Part shown: one piece after another, positions 24,886 to 31,806 of the stretch
Numbering within the stretch: the first letter of the stretch is position 1
Layout of the letters: every line of letters starts with the position of its first letter
Source: Indolivaga alginatilytica
GTDB taxonomy: Bacteria; Bacteroidota; Bacteroidia; Bacteroidales; Dysgonomonadaceae
Direction of reading: 5' to 3'
DNA length: 64,000 nt
Assembly (NCBI RefSeq): GCF_003201355.1
Contig: NZ_QICL01000002.1
Location: 62,001-126,000, forward strand
Made by a program: the position numbers and the translations under genes
The notes under the pieces: model-generated
The model's database searches: none
Told to the model about the DNA's origin: nothing
Seen by the model: only the letters and a program-made list of their open reading frames with translations

Positions 24886-25287
24886 CTAGATATTTTCCAA
24901 TTCAGATGTAATGTCTTTAGTGATTTGTTGGAATTCGTCTTCCGATAACTTTAATCTGGGATTAGACAAGTTCATATCCTTTTCGGCATTGATCGGTATT
25001 AAATGTATGTGAGCATGGGGAACTTCCATTCCTATCACCATAAGCCCTATTCGTTTACAAGGCACTGCCTTTTGTATAGCTTTGGCTATTTTTTTGCTGT
25101 ATACAATCATTTCAGATAATATCTGATCATCCAGGTCTAAAAGATAATCTGTCTCATGTTTCGGTATAACCAGTACATGTCCTTTAGTCATCGGTCTGAT
25201 GTCTAAAAAAGCAAAGAAACTGTCGTTTTCGGCAATCTTATAGCATGGGATTTCTCCTTTTATTATTTTACTGAAAATAGTCGACAT
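24886..25287 (-). CDS. HIT-family (histidine triad) nucleotide-binding protein
   Basis: Small HIT hydrolase of the HINT type, which acts on purine nucleotide phosphoramidates or related AMP conjugates. The 133-residue sequence starts STIFSKIIKGEIPCYKIAEN, carries FLDIRPMTKGHVLVIPKH in the middle and the triad HAHIHL at about residues 111-116. The spacing is standard. The usual HINT end is extended by about 20 residues. It is downstream of greA on the same strand with an 87-base gap and probably shares its transcript, a pairing I recall from Bacteroidales. Confidence 0.95.
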   Translation of the reverse strand: MSTIFSKIIKGEIPCYKIAENDSFFAFLDIRPMTKGHVLVIPKHETDYLLDLDDQILSEMIVYSKKIAKAIQKAVPCKRIGLMVIGMEVPHAHIHLIPINAEKDMNLSNPRLKLSEDEFQQITKDITSELENI

Positions 25288-25374
25288 CTTACCTCTTTTT
25301 TAAATAATGTAAATACGTATTGATACTTTTAAAATCAGTTAACAGTCATCAGTTAACTATACTTAGAAGAGACT

Positions 25375-25845
25375 TTAGATAGATATATCAATGATTTCAA
25401 AAGACACCATTCCGTTAGGTACCTTTATCTCTGCAACTTCACCTACCTTTTTACCCATCAATCCTTTGGCTATCGGTGTATTTATTGCAATCTTGTTCTC
25501 TTTAAGGTTAGCTTCACTTTCGGCAACCAACATATATGTCATTTGTTGATTGTTTTTGGTGTTTTTTATCGTAACCTTATTTAGAATCTGTACAGAGTCT
25601 ATGCCAATAGAACTCTTGTCTATCAGTCTGGCGTTGGCTAATAGATTTTTAAGTTGTCCTATTTTGGCCTCAAGTAAACCTTGAGCTTCCTTTGCTGCAT
25701 CGTATTCAGCATTTTCGGAAAGATCGCCTTTATCGCGAGCCTCTCCAATTTGTTTTGAGATTTTAGGTCTTTCCACTGTTTCCAATAAGTTGATGTCTTC
25801 TCTCAACTTGTCGTAACCTTCTGCGGTCATGTAAGTAACAGCCAT
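25375..25845 (-). CDS. greA: Transcription elongation factor GreA
   Basis: Binds the RNA polymerase secondary channel and stimulates cleavage of backtracked RNA. The N-terminal coiled coil (residues 1-75) carries the tip motif GDLSENAEYDAAKE with the acidic catalytic residues, and the FKBP-like C-terminal domain contains INTPIAKGLMGKKVGE. The 156-residue length is normal. The gene has a complete -7/-33 promoter about 100 nt upstream and a long hairpin resembling a terminator in its leader. Confidence 0.97.
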   Translation of the reverse strand: MAVTYMTAEGYDKLREDINLLETVERPKISKQIGEARDKGDLSENAEYDAAKEAQGLLEAKIGQLKNLLANARLIDKSSIGIDSVQILNKVTIKNTKNNQQMTYMLVAESEANLKENKIAINTPIAKGLMGKKVGEVAEIKVPNGMVSFEIIDISI

Positions 25846-25886
25846 AGCAAAATGTTAATTAAAGATTAGTACTTTTTATAAGAGAT

Positions 25887-25935
25887 AAAAAGAAAAAGAA
25901 TCCTTGTCGTATAGACCAGAACTCCTTTTCTTTTT
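25887..25935 (-). promoter_or_regulatory. Terminator-like hairpin in greA leader
   Basis: Two 22-nt arms (25887-25908 and 25914-25935) pair with several G-U pairs around a 5-nt loop, and on the minus strand the 3' arm is U-rich. It begins almost at the predicted transcription start (about 25939), so it lies wholly in the greA leader and could act as an attenuator. Confidence 0.55.
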
Positions 25936-25945
25936 ATGCTTGATG

Positions 25946-25977
25946 CAAATATATACTTAAATTTCGGACAAAACAAA
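25946..25977 (-). promoter_or_regulatory. Bacteroidetes-type promoter for greA
   Basis: On the minus strand TTTG (25974-25977), 20-nt spacer, TATATTTG (25946-25953). Both elements match the consensus. Confidence 0.7.
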
Positions 25978-25991
25978 ATCCTATCACATAA

Positions 25992-27149
25992 TTATAATAA
26001 TTTTTGGATTTCAGTTTCAATATTTTCTCCTGGTACTAAGCGTTTTACAATCTCCCCATTACGGTTAATTAATAGAAGAGCGGGCAAAGCCTGTACATTG
26101 AATCTGGTAACAAGCGGCGAATCCAACGACTTCTTCTCGTGTACAGCAACCCAAGGTATGTTCGATGCTGAGTTTTTCCAGAAATGCACATCAGTATCAA
26201 AAGAAACTTGATATATTTCAAAATCAGGTTTGAACTTATTATATAATCTGTTCAATATGATATTATGTTCGGGAGACTTTTCAGACTGATATACAGTGAA
26301 ATCTAATAAAACAACCTTTCCTTTCAGAGAAGAAAGGCTTATGGGTGTACCATTAACATCAGGTAATTCAATATTGTAATATTTAGCGGCGTCCACTTCA
26401 TTGGCACTGTTTATATCAAAAGGTTGTTGCTCGCCTTGTCTGCGCACTTTTATGGCATTCAAAGTATAGTCATGCAGATGCTTTGTGCGTGGCGAATTCG
26501 GATAATACAGATCCCATGCTGTTGCTACAGCTGCAAAAGGTTTATAGTCAGACTTATCATAAGGATCGAAAAATAAATATCCTCTTACCTTTTGGAATAA
26601 AGCAAAATAAGATGCAGGGTTTTTAGTGTCTGAAAATATTATTTTCAGTGCAGCATCTTTATATTCAGAAGCAATAATCTGTATCTGGTCAAAGTATTCC
26701 TGTTCCTGAATCTCTTTATTGGTAAACCTTTTTTGAAGATCATCTAATGCCTGGCTGGCTTTGTTTTGTGCTAAAGTGATCGCTTTTAACTGAACATTAT
26801 ATTCAGAACCTTCTACAGTATATTCCGTTCCAAACGTTCCGGCAGAAGCGTTTACTTTGATCGTTTCAGTAGAATCGATTACTAAGTTGATAACCTGCCC
26901 GTTGAGACGAAGGACATAAAATTCGGGATAAGGAGTTGATTTTCCTTTAAATTTGAATTCACCTTTTGTGCCGAGTTTAACAGAATCGAGCAGAGTAATC
27001 TGGCTCAATTCGCGCTTCTCCAAATAAAGCATGGTTGTATCTGCTGTGTCAGATATTTTTCCTTCGATAACAAATTTGGGTCCTTTATCCGAACACGATA
27101 CAAGGGCGCACAAAATAAAAAAGGCTAGTAGATTCTGAAATATCTTCAT
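25992..27149 (-). CDS. Thioredoxin-fold lipoprotein (DUF4369 type) lacking the CxxC
   Basis: A 385-residue lipoprotein with lipobox ALVSC (Cys 19). Residues 25-115 form a DUF4369-like beta domain (FVIEGKISDTADTTMLYLEK), residues 120-235 a helical linker, and residues 245-385 a TlpA/AhpC-TSA-like thioredoxin fold (LPDVNGTPISLSSLKGKVVL). The place of the active-site CxxC reads DFTVYQSEKSPEHN, with no cysteine, so thiol-disulfide exchange is not possible at that site. The cis-Pro segment FNVQALPALLLI is kept. Related CxxC-less members occur in Bacteroidales. A non-redox binding or chaperone role is likely. The neighbours give no clue. Confidence 0.88.
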   Translation of the reverse strand: MKIFQNLLAFFILCALVSCSDKGPKFVIEGKISDTADTTMLYLEKRELSQITLLDSVKLGTKGEFKFKGKSTPYPEFYVLRLNGQVINLVIDSTETIKVNASAGTFGTEYTVEGSEYNVQLKAITLAQNKASQALDDLQKRFTNKEIQEQEYFDQIQIIASEYKDAALKIIFSDTKNPASYFALFQKVRGYLFFDPYDKSDYKPFAAVATAWDLYYPNSPRTKHLHDYTLNAIKVRRQGEQQPFDINSANEVDAAKYYNIELPDVNGTPISLSSLKGKVVLLDFTVYQSEKSPEHNIILNRLYNKFKPDFEIYQVSFDTDVHFWKNSASNIPWVAVHEKKSLDSPLVTRFNVQALPALLLINRNGEIVKRLVPGENIETEIQKLL

Positions 27150-27190
27150 AATATAAGTAAGTAATGGTAAATATCTATTGTTACATTTTA

Positions 27191-27250
27191 GAACTATAAC
27201 TGTCTCTCATTATTGTACTTACCGGAGCAATAAATAGGTCTGAGACCTTA
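27191..27250 (+). repeat. Dispersed palindromic repeat, copy e
   Basis: Well preserved: ACTATAACTGTCTCTCATTA, GCAATAAAT and AGGTCTGAGACCTTA. It lies in the divergent spacer between the thioredoxin-fold gene and the metal-receptor operon. Confidence 0.8.
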
Positions 27251-27305
27251 ATGGTAAATGTTTTTGCAAATATATGAATAAAAAATACTAAACAATTACT
27301 ATTCT

Positions 27306-27337
27306 TTTGTTATATAAGCAGCGAATCCATATATTTG
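27306..27337 (+). promoter_or_regulatory. Bacteroidetes-type promoter for metal-receptor operon
   Basis: TTTG (27306-27309), 20-nt spacer, TATATTTG (27330-27337). Transcription would start only about 5-10 nt before the ATG codons at 27347 and 27353, so the leader is very short. Confidence 0.7.
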
Positions 27338-27346
27338 TTGCCGGAT

Positions 27347-27802
27347 ATGAAGATGAAATATCGTAACATACTGGTTTTATTTCTGGCTGCAATTGTATTT
27401 TTCGTTGGAGCCGGAGTTACTGTTGTAGATCTTTGTTGTTCGGGATGTATAGATAAAGTTATGTCTATGCAGTTGCATGCTGAGGCATGTTCGATGACAG
27501 AAATGAAAAGCGAGTCTCCCTCATGTTGCTCTCAGGAAGATCATTCCGAAGATGTTTCTTTATGCGTAAGCAGTCATGCAGAAAAATGCTGTGAAGCAAA
27601 GCGCGTCTCGATGGATCTCGATCGTTCCGTTTATCAACCAAACCTATTGCAGTCAATGGTTTGGACAATGGTCTCTGCTTTTATTTCCGGCTACCTTCCT
27701 GCTTCGGATAATAACGAATCCCTTGTTGTTGGTGAAGCACGAGACCCTGTTCCCATTCCCCCCCGTAATTATCTGAGTATGATCAGAGTTCTTATTATTT
27801 GA
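27347..27802 (+). CDS. HYC_CC_PP-family Cys/His-rich protein
   Basis: A small exported or membrane-anchored protein of about 151 residues with one N-terminal hydrophobic helix and many Cys, His and Met residues (CCSGC, CCSQEDH, HAEKCCEAK, plus Met-rich stretches), fitting metal binding. The Pro-Pro motif PIPPRNYLS near the end matches the family name. It is first in an operon with a TonB receptor and an HMA protein, as often seen in Bacteroidetes, so a role in transition-metal (possibly copper) handling is inferred. An upstream in-frame TTG at 27335 lies in the promoter, so I use the first ATG; ATG 27353 is equally possible. Confidence 0.8.
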   Translation: MKMKYRNILVLFLAAIVFFVGAGVTVVDLCCSGCIDKVMSMQLHAEACSMTEMKSESPSCCSQEDHSEDVSLCVSSHAEKCCEAKRVSMDLDRSVYQPNLLQSMVWTMVSAFISGYLPASDNNESLVVGEARDPVPIPPRNYLSMIRVLII

Positions 27803-27877
27803 TTTTATTGTTTGTAAAGCAAGGTTTTGTTGTACGGGTAACTCGGTTATCTTGTGCAACTATTATTCCGTATTACA

Positions 27878-27928
27878 GCCAACTATGGTTATTTATACTG
27901 ACCAAAGCAATAAAAAGGTCTGAGACCT
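27878..27928 (+). repeat. Dispersed palindromic repeat, copy f
   Basis: It contains ACTGACCAAAGCAATAAAA and AGGTCTGAGACCT. It ends 21 nt before the TonB receptor start codon, inside the operon. Confidence 0.8.
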
Positions 27929-27949
27929 AATCAAACAATTAAGAATTCA

Positions 27950-30160
27950 ATGGAAAAATTTAAACTTATCATATTATTACTGTTTATCCCTATTTTTACT
28001 TTTGCTGCTCAAAAGCTGAAAGGGTATGTATACGCACCCGATAAAACTCCCGTCATAGGAGCACAGGTACAATGGGAGAATGCTAAAGCGGGAGTTGTGA
28101 CAGACGAAAACGGTTACTTTGAAATAGAAGGAAAATCAGGTAAAGACCATATGCTCTGTGTATCTTATATCGGCTACACACATAGTGTAACACACATCCA
28201 TAGTTTTAATGACCTCCAGAATATAATTCTCACCGAAAGCACCGAACTGGGGGAGGTTGTAGTTACCAAATCGGTATCGGGACGTATAAGTTCGCGTACC
28301 GATTTACTCAAAACAGAAAAACTAACCGTAAAAGAACTAACCCGTGCCGCATGCTGTAATCTGGGTGAAAGTTTCGAGACCAACCCATCAGTCGATGTGG
28401 TATATAGTGATGCCGTAACAGGAGCAAAACAAATCCAGCTACTCGGTATATCGGGTAATTATGTTCAGATGATGACCGAAAATTTCCCTAATTTCAGAGG
28501 GGCAGCCAAGGTGTACGGACTCGATTATATACCCGGTCCGTGGATGGAAGGTGTACAGATATCCAAAGGTGCAGCTTCTGTGAAAAACGGATTTGAGTCT
28601 ATATCGGGTCAGGTGAATGTCGACTACAAGAAGCCCACAACCGCCGATCCTTTGAGTCTTAATTTGTTTTTGGGAGATGTCGGACGTGTCGAAGGAAATG
28701 CCGATGCAGCTATTATAGTGAATGAAAACCTGTCGACCGGGCTTTTTCTCCACTACTCGAATGAAAAAAGAAGCCATGATGCAAATAACGACGGCTTTCT
28801 TGATATGCCCAAGAAACATCAGTTTAATATAATGAACAGATGGCATTATCAGACCGGTAAGTTTATATCTCAAACAGGAGTGAAATTCCTGAACGATGAG
28901 CGTATAAGCGGACAAGATCATCATACTATACAAAGTGATGCTATGCACGATCCCTATCAGATTTTTAATTATACGAACAGAGCCGAGTTTTTTACTAAAA
29001 ACGGCTATGTCATAGACCCCGATAAGAATGAAAGTGTAGCATTGATAGTATCGGGTTCGTATCACGATCAGAAGTCACGTTTTTCTGATATAAGCCGTTA
29101 CAATCTCTACGAGAGTAATGCATATGCCTCATTGATGTATGAAAAGGATTTCTCTCCGATGCATAAAATCAGTACAGGTCTGAGCTATAACTGGGATAAT
29201 TTCGGACAGTCCTATTCTATACCTCAATTGGTTTCGGGTAAACAGCCCGACAGGGAAGCTGTTTCGGGAGCCTATGCTCAGTATACAATGAACTTAAATG
29301 ACAAGCTGACTGTTCTTGCCGGATTAAGAGCCGATTACAGTTCTCTTTACGATTGGTTTGTAACACCCCGTTTGCATGTTAAATACAATGTAAGCCCTAA
29401 CCTTTATTTCAGGGCATCAGCCGGAAAAGGATATCGTTCGGTTTTTGTACTTGCCGAAAATAGTTATTTACTAGCGAGTAGCCGAACATTGAATATCGCC
29501 GATAATCTGAAACAGGAGAGCGCATGGAACTATGGTCTTAGCGGAACATACCATATCCCCATTAATGGTGAGGAACTTACTTTTTCAGCAGAATGGTTCT
29601 ATACAGATTTTTCCCGACAAGTGGTGATGGATATGGAAGCCGATCCGCGTGCTGTAAGTTTCTATAATCTTAATGGTAAATCTCATGCACATGTTGTACA
29701 ATTGGAGGCTACATACCCGTTATTCAGAGGCTTTAATATTCTGGCTTCCTACCGATGGATGAACACGAAAGTGAATTACGGAGGCAAAGAATTACAAAAA
29801 CCACTGGTAAGTGATTATAAAGCTTTATTGACAGCCTCGTACGAAACTCCATTGAGAAAGTGGCAATTCGATCTGACTTCGCAATTCAACGGGGGAGGAC
29901 GTATGCCGACTCCCGATGCCGAAAATCCTCTTTGGGACAACAGATTTAAATCTTTTGTGGTAATGAATGCCCAGATTACAAAATTTTTCCGAACTTGGAG
30001 CGTTTATGCAGGAGGTGAGAACCTTACAGATTTCATCCAAAAGAATCCGATAATTTCGGCAGAAAATCCGTATAGTGAGAATTTTGATGCTACTATGGCA
30101 TGGGGCCCCACACAAGGGCGCAGGTTTTATCTTGGATTCAGATATACTATTGGTAAGTAA
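27950..30160 (+). CDS. TonB-dependent outer membrane receptor, probable metal operon
   Basis: A 736-residue outer-membrane receptor, shorter than SusC proteins and of the siderophore/metal class. It has a signal peptide ending FTFAAQ, a carboxypeptidase-regulatory-like domain at about 22-95 (GYVYAPDKTPVIGAQVQWEN), the TonB-box region ELGEVVVTKS near 100, a plug with LGISGNYVQMMTENFPNFRG, and a beta-barrel ending RRFYLGFRYTIGK. An unusual Cys pair lies in the plug (RAACCNLGESFETN, about residues 127-135). Its place between a Cys-rich protein and an HMA metal-binding protein suggests import of a metal or metallophore; the actual ligand is not identifiable. Confidence 0.93.
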   Translation: MEKFKLIILLLFIPIFTFAAQKLKGYVYAPDKTPVIGAQVQWENAKAGVVTDENGYFEIEGKSGKDHMLCVSYIGYTHSVTHIHSFNDLQNIILTESTELGEVVVTKSVSGRISSRTDLLKTEKLTVKELTRAACCNLGESFETNPSVDVVYSDAVTGAKQIQLLGISGNYVQMMTENFPNFRGAAKVYGLDYIPGPWMEGVQISKGAASVKNGFESISGQVNVDYKKPTTADPLSLNLFLGDVGRVEGNADAAIIVNENLSTGLFLHYSNEKRSHDANNDGFLDMPKKHQFNIMNRWHYQTGKFISQTGVKFLNDERISGQDHHTIQSDAMHDPYQIFNYTNRAEFFTKNGYVIDPDKNESVALIVSGSYHDQKSRFSDISRYNLYESNAYASLMYEKDFSPMHKISTGLSYNWDNFGQSYSIPQLVSGKQPDREAVSGAYAQYTMNLNDKLTVLAGLRADYSSLYDWFVTPRLHVKYNVSPNLYFRASAGKGYRSVFVLAENSYLLASSRTLNIADNLKQESAWNYGLSGTYHIPINGEELTFSAEWFYTDFSRQVVMDMEADPRAVSFYNLNGKSHAHVVQLEATYPLFRGFNILASYRWMNTKVNYGGKELQKPLVSDYKALLTASYETPLRKWQFDLTSQFNGGGRMPTPDAENPLWDNRFKSFVVMNAQITKFFRTWSVYAGGENLTDFIQKNPIISAENPYSENFDATMAWGPTQGRRFYLGFRYTIGK

Positions 30161-30162
30161 GG

Positions 30163-30226
30163 CAGCCCCTCTTAATCTCCCCAAAGGAAAGAAACGACTC
30201 CCTCTTTTGGAGGGTTGGGGAGGCTC
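30163..30226. repeat. Imperfect palindrome (CCCCTC...GGGGAGG type)
   Basis: Left arm AGCCCCTCTTAATCTCCCC, right arm GGAGGGTTGGGGAGGCT, with an inner CTCCCTCTTTTGGAGGG hairpin. Repeats of this type recur in Bacteroidetes genomes. It fills the gap between the receptor and HMA genes. Confidence 0.6.
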
Positions 30227-30259
30227 TAAATATTTGTTTAACAAAATATCCTTAGGAAT

Positions 30260-30574
30260 ATGAAATCAAAAATTGTTTTAATCATTATGTTATGTCTGGT
30301 ATCTTTGAGCTTTAATACCTATGCTCAAGATAAGAAAGAAAAGAAGAACGATAAGAAAGAGGTCACATTCGATGTATCGATGACGTGTGATAATTGCAAG
30401 AAAAAAATAGAAAAAAATATTGCTTTCGAGAAAGGAGTCAGCGATATGAAAGTTGATCTTCCCAGTAAAACTGTGATGGTTGTTTATCACGAAAATAAAA
30501 CAAATCAGGAAAAACTTCAAAAAGCCATTGAGAAATTAGGTTATGAAGTGAAAGTACATGAAGATACGAAGTGA
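30260..30574 (+). CDS. Exported heavy-metal-associated (HMA) domain protein
   Basis: A 104-residue protein with signal peptide (residues 1-22, ending TYAQ), a lysine-rich linker (DKKEKKNDKKE) and a single HMA ferredoxin-like domain. The metal site MTCDNC is at about residues 40-45, and the fold ends IEKLGYEVKVHE. Such periplasmic HMA proteins bind Cu(I) or other soft metals. As the last gene of the HYC_CC_PP / TonB receptor operon it would take metal that has crossed the outer membrane, or detoxify it; direction and metal are not settled by sequence. Confidence 0.93.
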   Translation: MKSKIVLIIMLCLVSLSFNTYAQDKKEKKNDKKEVTFDVSMTCDNCKKKIEKNIAFEKGVSDMKVDLPSKTVMVVYHENKTNQEKLQKAIEKLGYEVKVHEDTK

Positions 30575-30655
30575 TGAGGTAATGATATTTCACACTTTTT
30601 TATTCTGAAAAGCAAATAAGTAATCAATAAAAATTAATCTAACATTTTTCATTTT

Positions 30656-30732
30656 AACGCAAAGCCGCAAAGTGGCAAAGAAATTCTTATTTAGCTGCAA
30701 AAATAACCTTATCGGCTTCGTGTCTTTGCGTT
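30656..30732. repeat. Repeat with AACGCAAAG / CTTTGCGTT ends
   Basis: AACGCAAAGCCGCAAAG at the left and GTGTCTTTGCGTT at the right form a 9-bp terminal inverted repeat over 77 bases. Elements of this type are common in Bacteroidetes intergenic regions. Confidence 0.65.
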
Positions 30733-30793
30733 TATTAAATGTTGAAATAAATAGTATTGTTTACTTATATAAGGAACCTGAAAGGGTTTCTTA

Positions 30794-30801
30794 TATATTT
30801 G
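30794..30801 (+). promoter_or_regulatory. Candidate -7 element for GIN-domain gene
   Basis: TATATTTG matches TAnnTTTG; leader about 66 nt. No TTTG at the expected -33 distance. Confidence 0.45.
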
Positions 30802-30874
30802 TAGCTTGTAATTATGGATTTTTTAGCTTAAACTACTCTAATCTTATATCTGATTTAATTAATATAAAACTATA

Positions 30875-31732
30875 ATGAAAATAACATTAAGTATTTTACT
30901 GAGTCTATGCACCCTTTTTGCATATAGCGAAGTTGTGTCGGAAGAGGTTTCGATAAGTGATTACACCAAGCTCTCCGTTACAGGTAGATGTGAGGTTGTT
31001 TACGAACAAAAAACCGATCAAAGAGCATATTTACGTATAGAAGTTGGGCAAGACTTTCGCAAGAATATAAATGTTAGTAGCCAATCGGGTCAACTATCTG
31101 TGAGTAGTAATATGGGAAATACCGGAGTGAACTTCTATAATGAGGAGGCAAATGTAAAAATATATACCAATTCTAAAAACTTGGCTGAAGTATCGGTAGC
31201 CGGAAATTCAAAAGTTGTTTTGAAAGGCGATATGGATGTTGCCGGTTTGAAATTATCCATTAGCGGATCGGGACTACTTATTACTACCGATAAACTTCAT
31301 GTGAGTAATATGAATGTTTATATTAAAGGCAATGGACTGCTGCAGGCTGCAAAATTAGAATCACCCGATTTATCGCTTTATATCACCGGATCGGGAGACA
31401 TACAAATAGAAGAAGTTTCAGCATCGAGGTTTTCAGCATCGGTTACAGGTTCAGGAACTGTTACAGCAAAAAACGGTGCAGCCAATATCACTCACCTGAG
31501 GGTTAAAGGAAATGGCGTAATCAGTGCCCTGAACGTGAAGTCGGAGAATGCCGATACGGGGATTTCCGGATCGGGAAAAATTCATGCTTATGCATCGGGA
31601 TATTTGAAGGCCAGAATAAATGGAAGTGGGCATATCACCTATTTGGGATCGCCAAAACAAGTTGATAGAACTATCAATGGTGCAGGTAAGATATTTCCGG
31701 CCGAATTGCCATCCGGTACATCTTCTAATTAA
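30875..31732 (+). CDS. Head GIN domain (DUF2807) secreted protein
   Basis: A 285-residue secreted protein with signal peptide (residues 1-18) and a DUF2807 / head-GIN beta-helix through the rest. The beta-helix is visible as short repeated turns: ISGSGLL, ITGSGDI, VTGSGTV, VKGNGVI, ISGSGKI, INGSGHI and INGAGKI between about 130 and 270. GIN proteins are abundant in Bacteroidetes, once called putative autotransporter adhesin heads, but no firm function is known. No anchor or sorting domain is visible, so it is probably periplasmic or outer-surface. Its own -7 element and terminator make it a single-gene unit. Confidence 0.9.
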   Translation: MKITLSILLSLCTLFAYSEVVSEEVSISDYTKLSVTGRCEVVYEQKTDQRAYLRIEVGQDFRKNINVSSQSGQLSVSSNMGNTGVNFYNEEANVKIYTNSKNLAEVSVAGNSKVVLKGDMDVAGLKLSISGSGLLITTDKLHVSNMNVYIKGNGLLQAAKLESPDLSLYITGSGDIQIEEVSASRFSASVTGSGTVTAKNGAANITHLRVKGNGVISALNVKSENADTGISGSGKIHAYASGYLKARINGSGHITYLGSPKQVDRTINGAGKIFPAELPSGTSSN

Positions 31733-31771
31733 GATAACAGACTTTTAGTCTTAAATTAAATAATCTGGAAG

Positions 31772-31806
31772 AAAGCAGGCTTTGAATTAAGCCTGCTTTT
31801 ATTTTT
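31772..31806. terminator. Bidirectional terminator between GIN gene and uvrB
   Basis: Stem AAGCAGGCTT / AAGCCTGCTT with 6-nt loop; T-run on the plus side overlapping the uvrB stop codon. Confidence 0.8.

Larger units (their letters stand above)
30575..30874 (+). other. Non-coding gap with AACGCAAAG repeat
   Basis: 300 bases without a credible gene. A palindrome-ended repeat occupies 30656-30732, followed by a -7-like element. A 67-codon ORF runs through the repeat and is not called. Confidence 0.6.

Noticed and set aside
28439-29065. A 208-codon minus-strand ORF inside the TonB receptor
   Set aside because: It is antisense to a well-conserved receptor coding region, and the translation has no recognisable domain.
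30075-30263. A 62-codon ORF overlapping the end of the TonB receptor
   Set aside because: Out of frame with the receptor and continuing through the CCCCTC/GGGGAGG palindrome, a repeat type that often yields false ORFs.
30672-30875. A 67-codon ORF before the GIN gene
   Set aside because: It lies across the AACGCAAAG repeat and overlaps the predicted -7 element and leader of the real gene.
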